The notes: generated by a model from the letters alone, not told the origin. Shown: positions 1 through 10,542, counted from the stretch's first letter. The stretch is DNA of 64,000 bases from Nocardioides albertanoniae (GCF_006716315.1 NZ_VFOV01000001.1:2124501-2188500); one strand, 5' to 3'. Program-made: numbers and translations.

Positions 1-175
<175 letters not shown>

Positions 176-217
176 GCCAGTGCTCTAGGCTTGGCGCTCT
201 CCAGATAGGATTCAGAC

Positions 218-448
218 GTGGAACTTCTCTTCACCATCATTCTGGTCATCGCGAGTGCGCTGATGATCCTGCTCGTGCTGCTCCACAAGGGCCGCGGTGG
301 CGGACTCTCCGACATGTTCGGTGGCGGCGTCTCGAGCTCGCTGGGCGGATCCTCCGTGGTCGAGCGAAACCTCGACCGGCTCACCGTCGGCATCGGTGTG
401 ATCTGGTTCGCGTGCGTCATCGCGCTCGGCCTGCTGATGGCCTACTGA
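218..448 (+). CDS. secG: Preprotein translocase subunit SecG
   Basis: A 76-residue membrane protein, the normal size for SecG, the small accessory subunit of the SecYEG channel. An N-terminal membrane helix (about 3-22) leads to a cytoplasmic loop with the family pattern HKGRGGGLSDMFGGG, and a second helix spans about 54-75. It uses a GTG start at 218. Its position directly after tpiA is the conserved actinobacterial arrangement and supports the call despite the short length. Confidence 0.94.
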   Translation: MELLFTIILVIASALMILLVLLHKGRGGGLSDMFGGGVSSSLGGSSVVERNLDRLTVGIGVIWFACVIALGLLMAY

Positions 449-578
449 AACAACCCCCTTCAGCGCACGCGCAATAGCGTCTAAACTCGTTCGACGCTGG
501 GCGGCAGTTGCCGTCCGCTTCCCCCAAAGTGGCCTCTCGGGGCTGCGAACTTAAGTTGAGAGAGGACACCGCGGCACC

Positions 579-938
579 ATGGCAGGTGGAGGGAACGCAA
601 TTCGGGGCTCCCGAGTCGGTGCTGGGCCGTTGGGCGAGGCGGAGCGTGGCGAAGCAGCGCCACGGAAGGCCGTCACCTACTTCTGCACCAACGCGCACCG
701 CTCGGTCATCACCTTCGCCGTCGAGGCGACGCCGCCCGACTCCTGGGACTGCCCCAAGTGTGGGCTCCCCGCGGGTCTCGACGAGGAGAACGCGCCCCCG
801 GCGCCGAAGATCGAGCCTTACAAGACCCACCTCGCCTACGTGAAGGAGCGCCGCTCCGACGCCGAGGCCGAGGACATCCTGGAGGAGGCCATCGCCCTCC
901 TCCGCTCCCGCCGGAAGTCCGGCGAGGTCATCTTCTGA
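579..938 (+). CDS. rbpA: RNA polymerase-binding protein RbpA
   Basis: A 119-residue actinobacterial protein that binds RNA polymerase and the principal sigma factor and stabilises the open promoter complex. The N-terminal tail has the family's IRGSR element (about 8-12). A zinc-binding core follows with Cys and His in FCTNAHRS and WDCPKCGLP. A basic linker and an acidic C-terminal helical sigma-interaction domain (about 85-119) end the protein. A 130-bp gap after secG suggests its own promoter. The ATG at 579 gives the family-typical N-terminus, although the purine-rich GAGAGAGGA lies a little far upstream. Confidence 0.93.
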   Translation: MAGGGNAIRGSRVGAGPLGEAERGEAAPRKAVTYFCTNAHRSVITFAVEATPPDSWDCPKCGLPAGLDEENAPPAPKIEPYKTHLAYVKERRSDAEAEDILEEAIALLRSRRKSGEVIF

Positions 939-948
939 CCCAGACACA

Positions 949-1046
949 CGCCGACTCGGCTCGTCCTGACCATAATCAACGCCGAGTCGGCTCGTTATAA
1001 CGAGCCGACTCGACGCGAAATGTGGTCAGGACGAGCCGACTCGGCG
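949..1046. repeat. Family A palindromic repeat element, copy 1
   Basis: An intergenic element between convergent genes. Its centre is a perfect 30-bp palindrome (983-1012): 12-base arms CGAGTCGGCTCG and their complement around TTATAA. The flanks 949-972 and 1023-1046 form a second, nearly perfect inverted repeat (GGCTCGTCCTGACCA and its complement). The same design recurs at 2071, 29926 and 36655. It lies between the 3' ends of rbpA and the next minus-strand gene, so it may act as a bidirectional terminator; that role is inferred. Confidence 0.9.
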
Positions 1047-1057
1047 TTCTGGAGGTT

Positions 1058-2026
1058 TCAGGCGGCTTCGGCGTCGTTGAGACGCAGATAGGCAAGGTCG
1101 CGGAGTCGTCGCATGCGTACGCCGGGATCGGCGCGTCGGGCGAAGGTGTCGTGCTTGGTGAAGACCTCGATGAGCCAGCCGTCGTCGATCATCTCGCCTC
1201 GCCGAATCCGATCGTGCGCCAGCTGCTCTGGGCTGCTGTGCCACTCGACACCGTCGTACTCGTCGCCGATCTTCAGGTGCTCGTTGCCGAGGTCGAGACG
1301 GCCGAGGAACCGGCCCGCGCGCCGAACCTCGAGCTGGGGCACAAGATCGAGGCCTCTCACCTCCTTCGACCAGATGCGCAACACTGATTCCGGCGGCGAC
1401 TCCGCACGTCCATCGGCCAGCGGGCCCACTGCTCGTAGTGTGGTGACGTAGCGCTGACCACGGAACCGATCGATTCCGTCGAGAAACTCGCTGGGTTCGT
1501 ACTCGCCCAGCCGGTGCATCTGGTCGATGGCGGCGATGGCTCTCTCGGGCCAGCGCACGCGACCGAGGTCCCACGCCGTACGCAGCGCACTGGTGACCTG
1601 CAGGCCGCCGATCTCGACGATGTCGTCGTCGCCGAAGGTGCGCTCGCCGCTGTGCGCGAGCTCGTTGCGCAGGCGCCCGCGGCCGGCCGGGAGGAAGAGC
1701 GAGAGAGGCTGTAGGTCAAGGTGTTCGCCGGGGGCCAGCACCATGTCGGCACCGAGAAGCCAGCCCGCGTGCCGATCGACCACCACCCCGTCTTCGGGAA
1801 CCACGAGCTTGAGGGCGGCGACCCTGAGATCGAGCGAGTCGCCCATCTCCGTGGCGAGATAGACGCCTTTGATCAGGCGTCGTATGAGGCCGAGATGGAC
1901 GAGCTCGCGGAGCTGTCTGTAGGTGACGTTCGAGTCGAGCGCCATCTTGGCGGTGAAAGGCAGCGTCGTCTCCAGCGGAAAGTCGGGGCCGAGCCTGCGG
2001 GTGAATCTCATCTGTTCCATGTCCAT
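1058..2026 (-). CDS. AbiEi-type winged-helix / DUF559-type endonuclease-fold protein
   Basis: A 322-residue protein. Residues about 28-60 resemble the AbiEi antitoxin winged helix (TYRQLRELVHLGLIRRLIKGVY). The C-terminal part (about 210-310) looks like the DUF559/Vsr-like restriction-endonuclease fold seen in actinobacterial relatives: a PESVLR stretch, then RLDLGNEHLKIGDEYDG with acidic residues, then a basic helix. Function is unproven. Such genes are common, often single, in actinobacteria and are annotated as antitoxin-domain or endonuclease-domain proteins. No partner AbiEii toxin lies next to it. It is bracketed by two copies of the family A repeat. The start is one of several close ATGs near 2026. 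Confidence 0.6.
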   Translation of the reverse strand: MDMEQMRFTRRLGPDFPLETTLPFTAKMALDSNVTYRQLRELVHLGLIRRLIKGVYLATEMGDSLDLRVAALKLVVPEDGVVVDRHAGWLLGADMVLAPGEHLDLQPLSLFLPAGRGRLRNELAHSGERTFGDDDIVEIGGLQVTSALRTAWDLGRVRWPERAIAAIDQMHRLGEYEPSEFLDGIDRFRGQRYVTTLRAVGPLADGRAESPPESVLRIWSKEVRGLDLVPQLEVRRAGRFLGRLDLGNEHLKIGDEYDGVEWHSSPEQLAHDRIRRGEMIDDGWLIEVFTKHDTFARRADPGVRMRRLRDLAYLRLNDAEAA

Positions 2027-2070
2027 GGGCTCAGCATGATCGTGACCACCGACACTTTTCGGCTCGGACC

Positions 2071-2166
2071 GTCGAGTCGGCTCGTCCTGACCAGAATCGA
2101 CGTCGAGTCGGCTCGTTATAACGAGCCGACTCGACGTGAAATTCGGTCAGAACGAGCCGAGTCGGC
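2071..2166. repeat. Family A palindromic repeat element, copy 2
   Basis: Contains a perfect 36-bp palindrome at 2101-2136: the family A arms extended by CGT/ACG around TTATAA. The outer arms GGCTCGTCCTGACCA and TCGGTCAGAACGAGCC lie to left and right. It is in the same orientation as copy 1, and the two copies bracket the single gene at 1058-2026. It sits between two minus-strand genes, after the stop of the downstream endonuclease gene. Confidence 0.9.
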
Positions 2167-2174
2167 GGTGGGGG

Positions 2175-3035
2175 TTACCAGATCTCCTCGACCCATTCGG
2201 GGTGGTCGACGAAGGGGTTGCGGTTGCCCTGCCAGTCGGCGTAGATCTTGTCGTTGCGGTTGATCTCGAACTCGGAGGGCGGGTCGGCCTCGCTCCAGGC
2301 CTTGAGCACCGACAGCTTGCCGATGTAGGGGGCCGAGCCGTTGTCGACCTGGTCGTTGAGCTCGAGGTCGACGTAGGAGTCGGTGCCTTCGTAGCGTACG
2401 GCCATGTAGAACATCGCTCGGGCGATGTCACCGCGGGTCTCGGCGGGCGGGGCGAAGGAGTCGTCGTCGACGCCGCAGCCGGTGCACTGGTCGACCGAAC
2501 CGGTGGTCTCGTCGAAGTCGAGGTTGCCGCGGGTGCTGTTGACCGAGACGTCCTCGGGCATCAGGTGGTGGATGTCGGTGCCGGGGCCGGCGGAGGTGCC
2601 GAAGTCACCGTGGCTCTTGGCCCAGGTGTGCTCGCGGTTCCACTGGTCGGGGTCGCCGCCGTTGGAGCTCTTGGGCAGCGAGAGCTGGGAGTAGACGGTG
2701 ATGACGTTGTCGGGGTTGGCCGGGTCTTCGTCGACGTCCTTGAGCGCATCCCAGACCTGGTCGTAGGAGAGCGTGGTGTGGTCGTCGATGATGCCGTTGA
2801 GAGCGGTCTTGAGCTCTTCGCCGGAAAGACCGTCGGCGGGATCGTAGTAACCGCTCGGGATCTCGCTGCTCGTCGACGGAGCGGCCGCCTGGTCGGTGGG
2901 GGAGACGGCCGCCTGGGCCGGGGCGGTCGTGATCACGACCGCCGTGGTGGTCGCCGTAGCGAGGGTCAGAAGGCTGGCCGGAAGGCGACGCAGCCGAGAT
3001 CTGCGGAATGGCATGCCCGTGATCGTGGCACGCAT
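2175..3035 (-). CDS. Secreted endonuclease I family nuclease
   Basis: A 286-residue protein of the EndA/NucM (endonuclease I) family: extracellular, non-specific, metal-dependent nucleases with a beta-beta-alpha metal fold. An N-terminal signal peptide (basic RRSRLRR, hydrophobic stretch, APAQAAV cleavage-type site near 40) indicates export. Family motifs are clear: WNREHTWAKSH, DIHHLMPED, STRGN, and a C-terminal GNRNPFVDHP before EEIW. The likely catalytic histidine is in NREHTW. The start may be ATG 3035 or the internal ATG at about 3014 (MPFRRS); both keep the signal peptide. Probable role is nutrient scavenging or degradation of environmental DNA. Confidence 0.9.
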   Translation of the reverse strand: MRATITGMPFRRSRLRRLPASLLTLATATTTAVVITTAPAQAAVSPTDQAAAPSTSSEIPSGYYDPADGLSGEELKTALNGIIDDHTTLSYDQVWDALKDVDEDPANPDNVITVYSQLSLPKSSNGGDPDQWNREHTWAKSHGDFGTSAGPGTDIHHLMPEDVSVNSTRGNLDFDETTGSVDQCTGCGVDDDSFAPPAETRGDIARAMFYMAVRYEGTDSYVDLELNDQVDNGSAPYIGKLSVLKAWSEADPPSEFEINRNDKIYADWQGNRNPFVDHPEWVEEIW

Positions 3036-3125
3036 GGCACCACGCTCGTCAGGGTTGAGGTCAAGTTTTTACGTGAACTTTGCGCAACAGGTAATCCTGT
3101 TGCGTGCCGGTGGAGCCCCGGACGA

Positions 3126-3869
3126 TCAGATCTTGGAGGCAGCGCCTCGGTCCAGGAACCAGGTCGTCTCGTTGGTGCCGGTGACGCCGGCAGCCGGCAC
3201 CTCGGCGACCGGCGATCCGGCATGGGCCTTCGCGACGGCGTCGGCCTTGCCCTCACCGCTGACCAGGAACCAGACCGCCGAGGAGCGGCGCAACGCCTCG
3301 AACGTGAAGGTGATGCGCTCGGGCGGAGGCTTGGGGGAGCCGGTGACGCCGACGGCGATCGCGTCCTTCGCCTCGAGCTGTGGGAAACCCGGGAAGAGGG
3401 AGGCGATGTGGCCGTCGGGGCCGACGCCGAGCATGAGGATGTCGAAGCCGCCCGAGCCGTGGCTGCGTACGTCGTCGGAGAACGTCGCGGCGGCCTCGTC
3501 GACGCTGAGTCCCGAGTCGGAGGAGGGCATCTCGTGGATGCGGTGGTCGGGCACGCCGACCTCGGTCAGGAAGGCGGCGCGGGCCTGGCCGGCATTGCGG
3601 TCGGGGGAGTCGGCGGCGACGTAACGCTCGTCGCCGAAGAAGAAGTCGACCGCGCCCCAGTCGACGCCCGACTCGGGCGCCAACCGGGCGATCTCGCGAT
3701 GGATCGCCTCGGCGATGGTGCCGCCGGTGAGGCCGATCGTGGGTACGTCGCCGCCGGCCTGCAGGTCGGCGAGGCGGCTGAGGAACTCCCCGGCCACCGC
3801 GGAGGCCAGCGCCTCAGCGGTGTCGTGGACCTCGATGAGTGACTCGGGATGACCGTCGCTGGTCGTCAC
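3126..3869 (-). CDS. pgl: 6-phosphogluconolactonase
   Basis: A 247-residue enzyme hydrolysing 6-phosphogluconolactone to 6-phosphogluconate in the oxidative pentose phosphate pathway. SugI/NagB-like family motifs are visible: [15 protein letters not shown] (phosphate loop, about 46-60), [17 protein letters not shown] and [14 protein letters not shown]. Its GTG start at 3869 overlaps the pgi stop by four bases (GTGA), so the two are translationally coupled. It is last in a minus-strand operon tkt-tal-pgi-pgl. Oddly, the preceding step enzyme (glucose-6-phosphate dehydrogenase) and OpcA are not in this operon. Confidence 0.95.
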   Translation of the reverse strand: MTTSDGHPESLIEVHDTAEALASAVAGEFLSRLADLQAGGDVPTIGLTGGTIAEAIHREIARLAPESGVDWGAVDFFFGDERYVAADSPDRNAGQARAAFLTEVGVPDHRIHEMPSSDSGLSVDEAAATFSDDVRSHGSGGFDILMLGVGPDGHIASLFPGFPQLEAKDAIAVGVTGSPKPPPERITFTFEALRRSSAVWFLVSGEGKADAVAKAHAGSPVAEVPAAGVTGTNETTWFLDRGAASKI

Positions 3870-5530
3870 GTGCGCTTCTCTCTGTAATAGGCGATGAGCG
3901 CCTGGGTGGAGGTGTCCTGCTGCCGGGCGGTGCTGGCGTCACCGGAGACGGCCGGACTGATCTGCTGGGCGAGCTGTTTGCCGAGCTCGACGCCCCACTG
4001 GTCGAAGGAGTCGATGCCCCACACCACGCCCTGGGTGAAGGTGATGTGCTCGTAGAGCGCGATCAGCTGACCCAGCACACCTGGGGTCAGCTCCGGGGCC
4101 ATGATCGAGGCGGTCGGCCGGTTGCCGGAGAAGACACGCGCGTTGACGACGCTGCCTGTGGTGCCCTCGGCACGCACCTGCTCCTCGGTCTTCCCGAACG
4201 CGAGCGCCTGGGTCTGCGCGAAGAAGTTGGCCAGGAACAGCTCGTGCACGTCGGCGCCGTCCGCGTCGCCGTCGACGAGCGGGTAGGCCGGGTTGGCGAA
4301 GGCGATGAAGTCGGCCGGGATCAGCCGGGTGCCCTGGTGGATCAGCTGGTAGAACGCGTGCTGGCCGTTGGTGCCGGGCTCGCCCCAGAACACCTCGCCG
4401 GTGTCGGTGGTGACCGCGGTGCCGTCCCAACGCACCGACTTGCCGTTGGACTCCATGGTGAGCTGCTGGAGATAGGCGGGGAAGCGGTGCATCAGCTGTG
4501 AGTAGGGCAGCACGGCGTGGGTCTGGGCGTCGAGGAAGTTGACGTACCAGACGTTGAGCAGGCCCATCAGTGCCGGCACGTTCTGGGCCAGTGGGGTCTC
4601 GGCGAAGTGCCTGTCGATCGCGTGGAAGCCGCCGAGGAACTCGGCGAACCTCTCCCGTCCGATCGCGATGGCCAGCGTGGTGCCGATCGCCGAGTCGACC
4701 GAGTAGCGGCCGCCGACCCAGTCCCAGAACCCGAAGGCGTTGTCGGGGTCGATGCCGAACTCTTCGACCTTGTCGAGCGCCGTGGAGACCGCGACGAAGT
4801 GCTTCTTGACCGCCTCGGCCGAGTCGACGCCGTCGCCCAGCTGCTCGAGCAGCCAGGAGCGCGAGAGGCGGGCGTTGGTCAGCGTCTCCAGGGTCGAGAA
4901 GGTCTTCGAGGAGACGACGAACAGCGTCGTGGCCGGGTCGAGGCCCTTGAGCTTCTGGCCGGCGTCGGTGGGGTCGATGTTGGAGATGAACCGGCACTCG
5001 ATCTCGGGGTGACGGAACGGCTCGAGGGCCTCGTACGCCATCACCGGGCCCAGGTCGGAGCCGCCGATGCCGATGTTGACGACCGTGCGGATCCGCTCGC
5101 CGGTCACGCCCACCCACTCGCCGGACCGGACACGGTCGGCGAAGGCGTACATCTTCTCGAGGGTCTCGTGGACCTCGGGCACGACGTCGGTGCCGTCGAC
5201 GACCAGCGACGCGTCGGCGGGCAGGCGCAGCGCGGTGTGGAGCACGGCGCGGTCTTCGGTGACGTTGATGTGCTCACCGGCGAGCATCGCGTCGCGCCGC
5301 TCCTCCAGACCGACCTGCTCGGCGAGCGCGAGCAGAGCGGTCAGGAGGTCGTCGGTGAGGAGTTCCTTGGACAGGTCGACATGGAGGTCGCCCGCCGCGT
5401 AGGTGAAGCGTGAGGCCCGGCCGGGATCGTCGGCGAACCACGAGCGCAGGTCCGGCTCGAAGCCAGCCTTCAGCTCCGTGAGCCGCTTCCAGGCGTCCGT
5501 GGTGGTGGCGTCGACCGGGCCTCGCGTCAC
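3866..5530 (-). CDS. pgi: Glucose-6-phosphate isomerase
   Basis: A 554-residue enzyme interconverting glucose 6-phosphate and fructose 6-phosphate. The PGI signatures are all present: [57 protein letters not shown] and the C-terminal [17 protein letters not shown]. The GTG start at 5530 ([10 protein letters not shown]) is chosen because it overlaps the tal stop as GTGA; the frame stays open further upstream but only as antisense-like low-complexity sequence within tal. Placement between tal and pgl, where zwf-opcA are usually found, is unusual. Confidence 0.96.
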   Translation of the reverse strand: MTRGPVDATTTDAWKRLTELKAGFEPDLRSWFADDPGRASRFTYAAGDLHVDLSKELLTDDLLTALLALAEQVGLEERRDAMLAGEHINVTEDRAVLHTALRLPADASLVVDGTDVVPEVHETLEKMYAFADRVRSGEWVGVTGERIRTVVNIGIGGSDLGPVMAYEALEPFRHPEIECRFISNIDPTDAGQKLKGLDPATTLFVVSSKTFSTLETLTNARLSRSWLLEQLGDGVDSAEAVKKHFVAVSTALDKVEEFGIDPDNAFGFWDWVGGRYSVDSAIGTTLAIAIGRERFAEFLGGFHAIDRHFAETPLAQNVPALMGLLNVWYVNFLDAQTHAVLPYSQLMHRFPAYLQQLTMESNGKSVRWDGTAVTTDTGEVFWGEPGTNGQHAFYQLIHQGTRLIPADFIAFANPAYPLVDGDADGADVHELFLANFFAQTQALAFGKTEEQVRAEGTTGSVVNARVFSGNRPTASIMAPELTPGVLGQLIALYEHITFTQGVVWGIDSFDQWGVELGKQLAQQISPAVSGDASTARQQDTSTQALIAYYREKRT

Positions 5531-6633
5531 TTCTTGACCGCCTCGATCTGAGCGACCACGGTCTCGACCAGCTCGGTCCAGGAGACCTTGAACTTGTCGA
5601 CACCCTCGGTCTCCAGCACCGCGAAGACGTCGGCGAGGTCGACGCCCACCGAGCTCAGCGACTCGAAGACCGCCTTCGCGTCGGCGCCCTTGCCGCTGAC
5701 CATGTCGCCCTTGACCTCGCCGTGGTCGGCGAAGGCGTCCATCGTCTTCTCCGGCATCGTGTTGACCGTGTCGGCGACGACCAGGTCGGTCACGTAGAGG
5801 GTGTCGGGGTAGGCCGGGTTCTTGACGCCGGTCGAGGCCCACAGCGGACGCTGGGCGTTGGCGCCCTCACCGGCCAGAGCCTGCCAGCGCTCGCTCGCGT
5901 GAACCTCCTCGAAGGCTGCGTACGCCGCGACCGCATTGGCCACCGCGGCCTTGCCGAGCAGCGCGCTGGCCTCAGGGGTGCCGATCGCCTCGAGCCGCTT
6001 GTCGATCTCGGAGTCGACGCGGGAGACGAAGAAGGAGGCCACGCTGCGGATGGTGGACAGGTCTTTGCCGGCCGCCTTGGCCTGCTCCAGCCCGGTCAGG
6101 TAGGCGTCCATGACCGCCTGGTAGCGCTCTACGGAGAAGATCAGGGTCACGTTGACCGAGATGCCCTCCGCGATCGCGGCCGTGATCGCGGGGAGTCCCT
6201 CGAGCGTGGCCGGGATCTTGATCAGTGCGTTGGGGCGGTCGACCGTGGCCCACAGCGCCTTCGCCGACGCGATGGTCGCCTCGGTGTCGTTGGCCAGGGT
6301 GGGCTCGACCTCGATCGAGACCCGGCCGTCGTCCTTGGTGGACTCGGCGACAGGGGCGAGGATGTCGCACGCGTTGCGGACGTCTTCGGTGGTCAGCCCG
6401 AAGATCACCTCGTCGACGGTCTTGCCCTCGGCGACCAGCGAGCGCACCTGCTCGTCGTAGCGCTCGCCGTTGGCGATCGCGGCGGCGAAGATGGTCGGGT
6501 TGGTGGTCACCCCGACGACCGACTTCTCCTTGACGAGGTCGGACAGGTTGCCGGTCTCGATGCGCTCCCGGGAGAGGTCGTCGAGCCAGATGGACACGCC
6601 GGCCTCGGCCAGCGCCTTGAGACGGTCAGACAT
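5527..6633 (-). CDS. tal: Transaldolase
   Basis: A 368-residue transaldolase that moves a dihydroxyacetone unit between sugar phosphates in the non-oxidative pentose phosphate pathway. Motifs include [11 protein letters not shown] (about 43-53), [16 protein letters not shown] with the Schiff-base lysine, and [13 protein letters not shown]. Length matches the long actinobacterial tal class. The ATG start at 6633 ([12 protein letters not shown]) has AAGGGA a short distance upstream. It lies 34 bases after tkt and overlaps pgi by four bases, so one transcript is likely. Confidence 0.96.
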   Translation of the reverse strand: MSDRLKALAEAGVSIWLDDLSRERIETGNLSDLVKEKSVVGVTTNPTIFAAAIANGERYDEQVRSLVAEGKTVDEVIFGLTTEDVRNACDILAPVAESTKDDGRVSIEVEPTLANDTEATIASAKALWATVDRPNALIKIPATLEGLPAITAAIAEGISVNVTLIFSVERYQAVMDAYLTGLEQAKAAGKDLSTIRSVASFFVSRVDSEIDKRLEAIGTPEASALLGKAAVANAVAAYAAFEEVHASERWQALAGEGANAQRPLWASTGVKNPAYPDTLYVTDLVVADTVNTMPEKTMDAFADHGEVKGDMVSGKGADAKAVFESLSSVGVDLADVFAVLETEGVDKFKVSWTELVETVVAQIEAVKK

Positions 6634-6667
6634 ATCTGAATCCCTTCGAAGATGTGTGCGCGGACCC

Positions 6668-8773
6668 TCAGCCGTTGGCGGCCGCGAGGCTCTCCTTGGC
6701 GGCCGTGACGACCGCCTCGGGGGTGAAGCCGTACTCCTTGAACAGCAGTGAACCCGACGCCGATGCGCCGAAGTGGTCGAGCGACACGATCCGGCCGGCG
6801 TCGCCGACGAACTCCCGCCAGCCCTGCTTCACGCCGGCCTCGACGCTGACGCGCGCCTTGACCGCCGGCGGGATCACCGAGTCGCGGTAGTCCTGATCCT
6901 GGGCGTCGAACCACTCCACACAGGGCAACGACACGACGCGCGCGCCGATTCCCTCCTTCGCCAGCTCCTCACGGGCGGCGACGGCGTACTGCACCTCGGA
7001 GCCCGTGCCGATCAGCACCACGTCGACGTTGTCGGTGGGGGAGTCGATGAGCACGTAGCCACCCCTGGCCACGCCCTCGGTGCCACTGAACCCGTCGACC
7101 TCACGCGGGACGATCGGCAGCGCCTGACGGGTCAGGATGAGCGCCGAGGGGCGGTCGTGGTGCTTGAGCACCTCGAGCCACGCGGCGGCGGTCTCGTTGG
7201 CATCGGCCGGGCGGATCACGTCGAGGCCGGGGATGGCCCGCACGGCCGCGAGGTGCTCGACCGGCTGGTGGGTCGGGCCGTCCTCGCCCAGGCCGATGGA
7301 GTCGTGGGTCCAGACGTGGATCACGGGCAGCTCGGAGAGCGCCCCGACGCGTACGGCACCACGCATGTAGTCGGAGAACTGGAAGAACGTGCCACCGAAG
7401 ACCCGGGTGGGGGAGTGGGCCACGATGCCGTTGAGGATCGCCCCCATGCCGTGCTCGCGGATGCCGAAGTGGAGCACGCGACCGGCGTAGGGGTCGCCCT
7501 TCCACTCGTCGGTGGAGCGCTCCTCGGGCACGAAGCTGGGCGCGTCGGAGATGGTGGTGTTGTTGGAGCCCGCGAGGTCGGCCGAGCCGCCCCACAGCTC
7601 GGGCAGCACCGGGGCGAGCGCGTTGATCACCTTGCCGGAGGCGGCACGGGTGGCGATGCCCTTCTCGTCGGCCTCGAAGACCGGGAGCGCGTCGTCGACG
7701 CCGTCGGGCAGCTCGCCGGCCTGCAGCCGCGCCAGCAGCTTCGCGCCGTCGGGGTTGGCCTCGGCCCACGCCGCCTCCTCGGCGCGCCAGGCCTCCTCCT
7801 CGGCCTCGCCGCGCTCGATGAGCTTGCGGGTGTGGGCGAGCACCTCGGGGTCGACCTCGAAGGTCTTGGCCGGGTCGAAGCCCAGCACCTTCTTGGTCGC
7901 CGCGACCTCCTCCTCGCCGAGGGCCGAGCCGTGGGCGGCGCCGGTGTTCTGCGCGTTGGGGGCCGGCCAGGCGATGACCGTACGCAGCACGATCAGCGAC
8001 GGCTTGTCGGTGACCTCCGCGGCGGCGTTGATCGCGTCGAACAGCTCCGGCACGTCCTCCTCGTACTCGGAGCCGCCATTGGTCCAGTCGACCTCCTGCA
8101 CGTGCCAGCCGTAGGCCTCGTAGCGGCCCGCGACGCTCTCGGTGAACGCGACGTTGGTGTCGCCCTCGATCGAGATGCGGTTGGCGTCGTAGATCATCGT
8201 GAGGTTGCCCAGCTTCTGGGTGCCCGCGATCGAGCTCGCCTCGGCGCTGACGCCCTCCTGCAGGTCGCCGTCGCTGGCCAGCACGTAGGTCTTGTGGTCG
8301 AACGGGCTGGGCTTGTCGGCCGGGGTGTTGGGGTCGAGCAGCCCGCGCAGCCGACGCTGCGCCATGGCGATGCCGACCGCGTTGGCGACGCCCTGGCCGA
8401 GCGGGCCGGTGGTCACCTCGATGCCCCGGGTGTGGCCGCGTTCGGGGTGGCCCGGAGTCAGCGACTGCCACTGGCGCAGGGCCTCGAGGTCGCCGATCTC
8501 GAGGCCGAAGCCGCCGAGGTAGAGCTGGATGTAGTGGGTGATCGAGGAGTGGCCGACCGAGAGCACGAACCGGTCACGGCCCAGCCAGTCGGTGTCGGCC
8601 GGGTTGTGGCGCATCACCTTCTGGAAGAGGAGGTAGGCCGCCGGTGCCAGGCTCATCGCGGTGCCGGGGTGGCCGTTGCCGGCCTTCTGGACCGAGTCCA
8701 TGGCGAGGGTGCGGACCGTGTCCACGGCCTTGCGGTCCAGGTCGGTCCACTCGAGTGAAGGTTGGGTGCTCAC
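6668..8773 (-). CDS. tkt: Transketolase
   Basis: A 701-residue thiamine-diphosphate enzyme transferring two-carbon ketol units between sugar phosphates. Visible motifs: [14 protein letters not shown], the ThDP-binding [12 protein letters not shown], and [20 protein letters not shown] in the pyrimidine-binding domain. GTG 8773 (VSTQPSLEW) is preferred because AAAAGG lies seven bases upstream; an in-frame TTG five codons earlier lacks this. It is first gene of the minus-strand tkt-tal-pgi-pgl operon and diverges from ctaB across a 169-bp region that must hold both promoters. Confidence 0.96.
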   Translation of the reverse strand: MSTQPSLEWTDLDRKAVDTVRTLAMDSVQKAGNGHPGTAMSLAPAAYLLFQKVMRHNPADTDWLGRDRFVLSVGHSSITHYIQLYLGGFGLEIGDLEALRQWQSLTPGHPERGHTRGIEVTTGPLGQGVANAVGIAMAQRRLRGLLDPNTPADKPSPFDHKTYVLASDGDLQEGVSAEASSIAGTQKLGNLTMIYDANRISIEGDTNVAFTESVAGRYEAYGWHVQEVDWTNGGSEYEEDVPELFDAINAAAEVTDKPSLIVLRTVIAWPAPNAQNTGAAHGSALGEEEVAATKKVLGFDPAKTFEVDPEVLAHTRKLIERGEAEEEAWRAEEAAWAEANPDGAKLLARLQAGELPDGVDDALPVFEADEKGIATRAASGKVINALAPVLPELWGGSADLAGSNNTTISDAPSFVPEERSTDEWKGDPYAGRVLHFGIREHGMGAILNGIVAHSPTRVFGGTFFQFSDYMRGAVRVGALSELPVIHVWTHDSIGLGEDGPTHQPVEHLAAVRAIPGLDVIRPADANETAAAWLEVLKHHDRPSALILTRQALPIVPREVDGFSGTEGVARGGYVLIDSPTDNVDVVLIGTGSEVQYAVAAREELAKEGIGARVVSLPCVEWFDAQDQDYRDSVIPPAVKARVSVEAGVKQGWREFVGDAGRIVSLDHFGASASGSLLFKEYGFTPEAVVTAAKESLAAANG

Positions 8774-8942
8774 GAGGTGCCTTTTCAATGCGTAGAGTCA
8801 CGTGGGAAAGATCTTGGGCTGGCCGTGGGGGCTGCCGAATCCGAGCCTACTCACGCCCCGGGTTAGACTGCGAGCCGCATGCTGTGAACTGCGTGTTCGA
8901 TCTGCATGTGACGCCTCTCCCCGATCGAGAAGGATCTTCTCA

Positions 8943-9881
8943 GTGACGTACGTCGGACAGCCGGTCCCTGACCTCGACCAGCGTAGCGACCGCGCGTCAA
9001 TGCGCGATGTGATCTCGGCGTACGTGTCGCTGACCAAGCCCCGCGTGATCGAGCTGCTGCTGCTCACCACGGTGCCGGTGATGTTCTTCGCCGCCCAGGG
9101 TGTGCCGGGCGTCGGCCTGGTGGCGGCCACCGTCGTCGGTGGGATCTTCTCGGCCGGCTCGGCCTCGGTCTTCAACTGCGTCTACGACCGCGACATCGAC
9201 GAGCAGATGCGGCGCACCCGGCGACGGGCGCTGCCGCGTCACGTGGTCACCCCGCGGGCGGCGCTGATCTTCGGCTCGGCGCTGGCGGTGCTGTCGGTGC
9301 TCGTGCTCGGGTTCTTCGTCAACTGGCTCTCGGCGGGCCTCTCGCTGGCCGCCAACGCGTTCTACGTCTTCGTCTACACGATGCTGCTCAAGCGGCGTAC
9401 GACGCAGAACATCGTCTGGGGCGGCATCGCCGGCTGCTTCCCGACCCTGATCGGCTGGACCGCGGTCACCAACCAGGTCTCCTGGGAACCGCTGATCCTG
9501 TTCATGGTCGTCTTCTTCTGGACGCCGCCGCACACCTGGGCCCTGGCGCTGCGCTACCGCGAGGACTACGCGCAGGTCGACGTGCCGATGCTGCCGGTCG
9601 TGAAGTCGGCCCGCCACGTCGGCGGTCAGATCGTGGCCTACTCCTGGGTGATGGTCGCCACCTCGCTGTTGCTGTGGCCGATCGCCTCCACCGGCTGGCT
9701 CTACCCGGCCGCCGCCGTCGTGCTCGGCGCCGTCTTCCTCGTCCAGGCCCACCAGCTGCACGGTCGGGCCAAGGGCACAGAGGAGCTCTCCAAGATCCGC
9801 CCGATGCAGCTCTTCCACTCGAGCAACCTCTACCTCAGCCTGCTCTTCGTCGCGCTCGCGGTCGATCCGCTGCTGCGCTGA
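8943..9881 (+). CDS. ctaB: Protoheme IX farnesyltransferase (haem O synthase)
   Basis: A 312-residue integral membrane UbiA-type prenyltransferase that adds a farnesyl group to haem B for aa3-type cytochrome oxidase. Aspartate-rich motifs appear in [12 protein letters not shown] and in the second conserved loop [14 protein letters not shown], separated by hydrophobic helices. GTG 8943 is chosen because AGAAGGA lies upstream and it gives the normal length; the frame extends upstream to 8802 without family resemblance. The divergent position next to tkt matches mycobacteria. ctaA, the next haem step, lies 0.7 kb downstream. Confidence 0.95.
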   Translation: MTYVGQPVPDLDQRSDRASMRDVISAYVSLTKPRVIELLLLTTVPVMFFAAQGVPGVGLVAATVVGGIFSAGSASVFNCVYDRDIDEQMRRTRRRALPRHVVTPRAALIFGSALAVLSVLVLGFFVNWLSAGLSLAANAFYVFVYTMLLKRRTTQNIVWGGIAGCFPTLIGWTAVTNQVSWEPLILFMVVFFWTPPHTWALALRYREDYAQVDVPMLPVVKSARHVGGQIVAYSWVMVATSLLLWPIASTGWLYPAAAVVLGAVFLVQAHQLHGRAKGTEELSKIRPMQLFHSSNLYLSLLFVALAVDPLLR

Positions 9882-9899
9882 CCTCGAAGCCGCCGAGCG

Positions 9900-10505
9900 G
9901 TGTGGTCCCGGGTCGTCCGCATCGCGGTGGAGGTGTTGGCGTGGTTCGCGATCGCGGTCGGTCTGATCTGGTTGCTGCTGGCTCTGTCGATGGGCGGCGA
10001 GGACTTCTCGGACGCCTCGCACCGTCCGTACCCCGCTGAGCTGCGGGACCTTGCACCTGTACTGGCGACCTGCCTGCCGGGCGGAGCCGCCACGTTGGTG
10101 CTGCTGGACAGGCCGACGGCGGCACGGATCTGCGCGGCGTCCACCGGCGCGATGATGATCGCGGCGGGGTTCGGATTCCGCCTCGTGCCCGAGACCGCCG
10201 AGCGCGTCGCGCCGCTCTATCACTGGGCTCCGGTCCTCGCGGGCGCTCTGCTCCTCGCGTTCGCACTGGTCGGTTGGCGAGCGGCGGGCGAGCGGCCCGC
10301 GGTGGACCGTGAGCCGGCGTCGGTGTTGCTGGTGATCCTCTTGTGGGTGGGTGCGTTCGTCGTGGGCCTGTGGGTGTGGCTGCTGTCGGGCGACTGGATC
10401 GGTGCATACGAGGATCAGCAGTCGAGCTGGAACGAGGGTGGTCCCGCGGCGGTGCTCGTGGCCGTCGGCTTGGTCGCCGCCGGCCGACACTCGCTGCGCC
10501 TTTGA
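9900..10505 (+). CDS. Hypothetical membrane protein, five to six helices
   Basis: A 201-residue hydrophobic protein not recognised as a named family. Membrane segments are visible at about 7-29, 52-68, 80-97, 110-127, 140-163 and 182-196, with short charged loops. GTG start at 9900, 18 bases after ctaB on the same strand, so co-transcription is likely. It could help haem or cytochrome oxidase maturation by position, but the sequence itself shows no haem-binding or catalytic motif. It converges on ctaA with only 37 bases between the stops. Confidence 0.7.
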   Translation: MWSRVVRIAVEVLAWFAIAVGLIWLLLALSMGGEDFSDASHRPYPAELRDLAPVLATCLPGGAATLVLLDRPTAARICAASTGAMMIAAGFGFRLVPETAERVAPLYHWAPVLAGALLLAFALVGWRAAGERPAVDREPASVLLVILLWVGAFVVGLWVWLLSGDWIGAYEDQQSSWNEGGPAAVLVAVGLVAAGRHSLRL

Positions 10506-10542
10506 CATGCCCAGCCGAGACGTCGCTCTCGGCGAGATCGGC

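Noticed and set aside
2136..3842. A 568-residue plus-strand frame
   Set aside because: It runs through a repeat, the endonuclease gene and pgl on the other strand; both genes have strong family motifs.
6773..8758. A 661-residue open frame opposite tkt
   Set aside because: It mirrors the transketolase gene and has no family resemblance; an artefact of codon composition.
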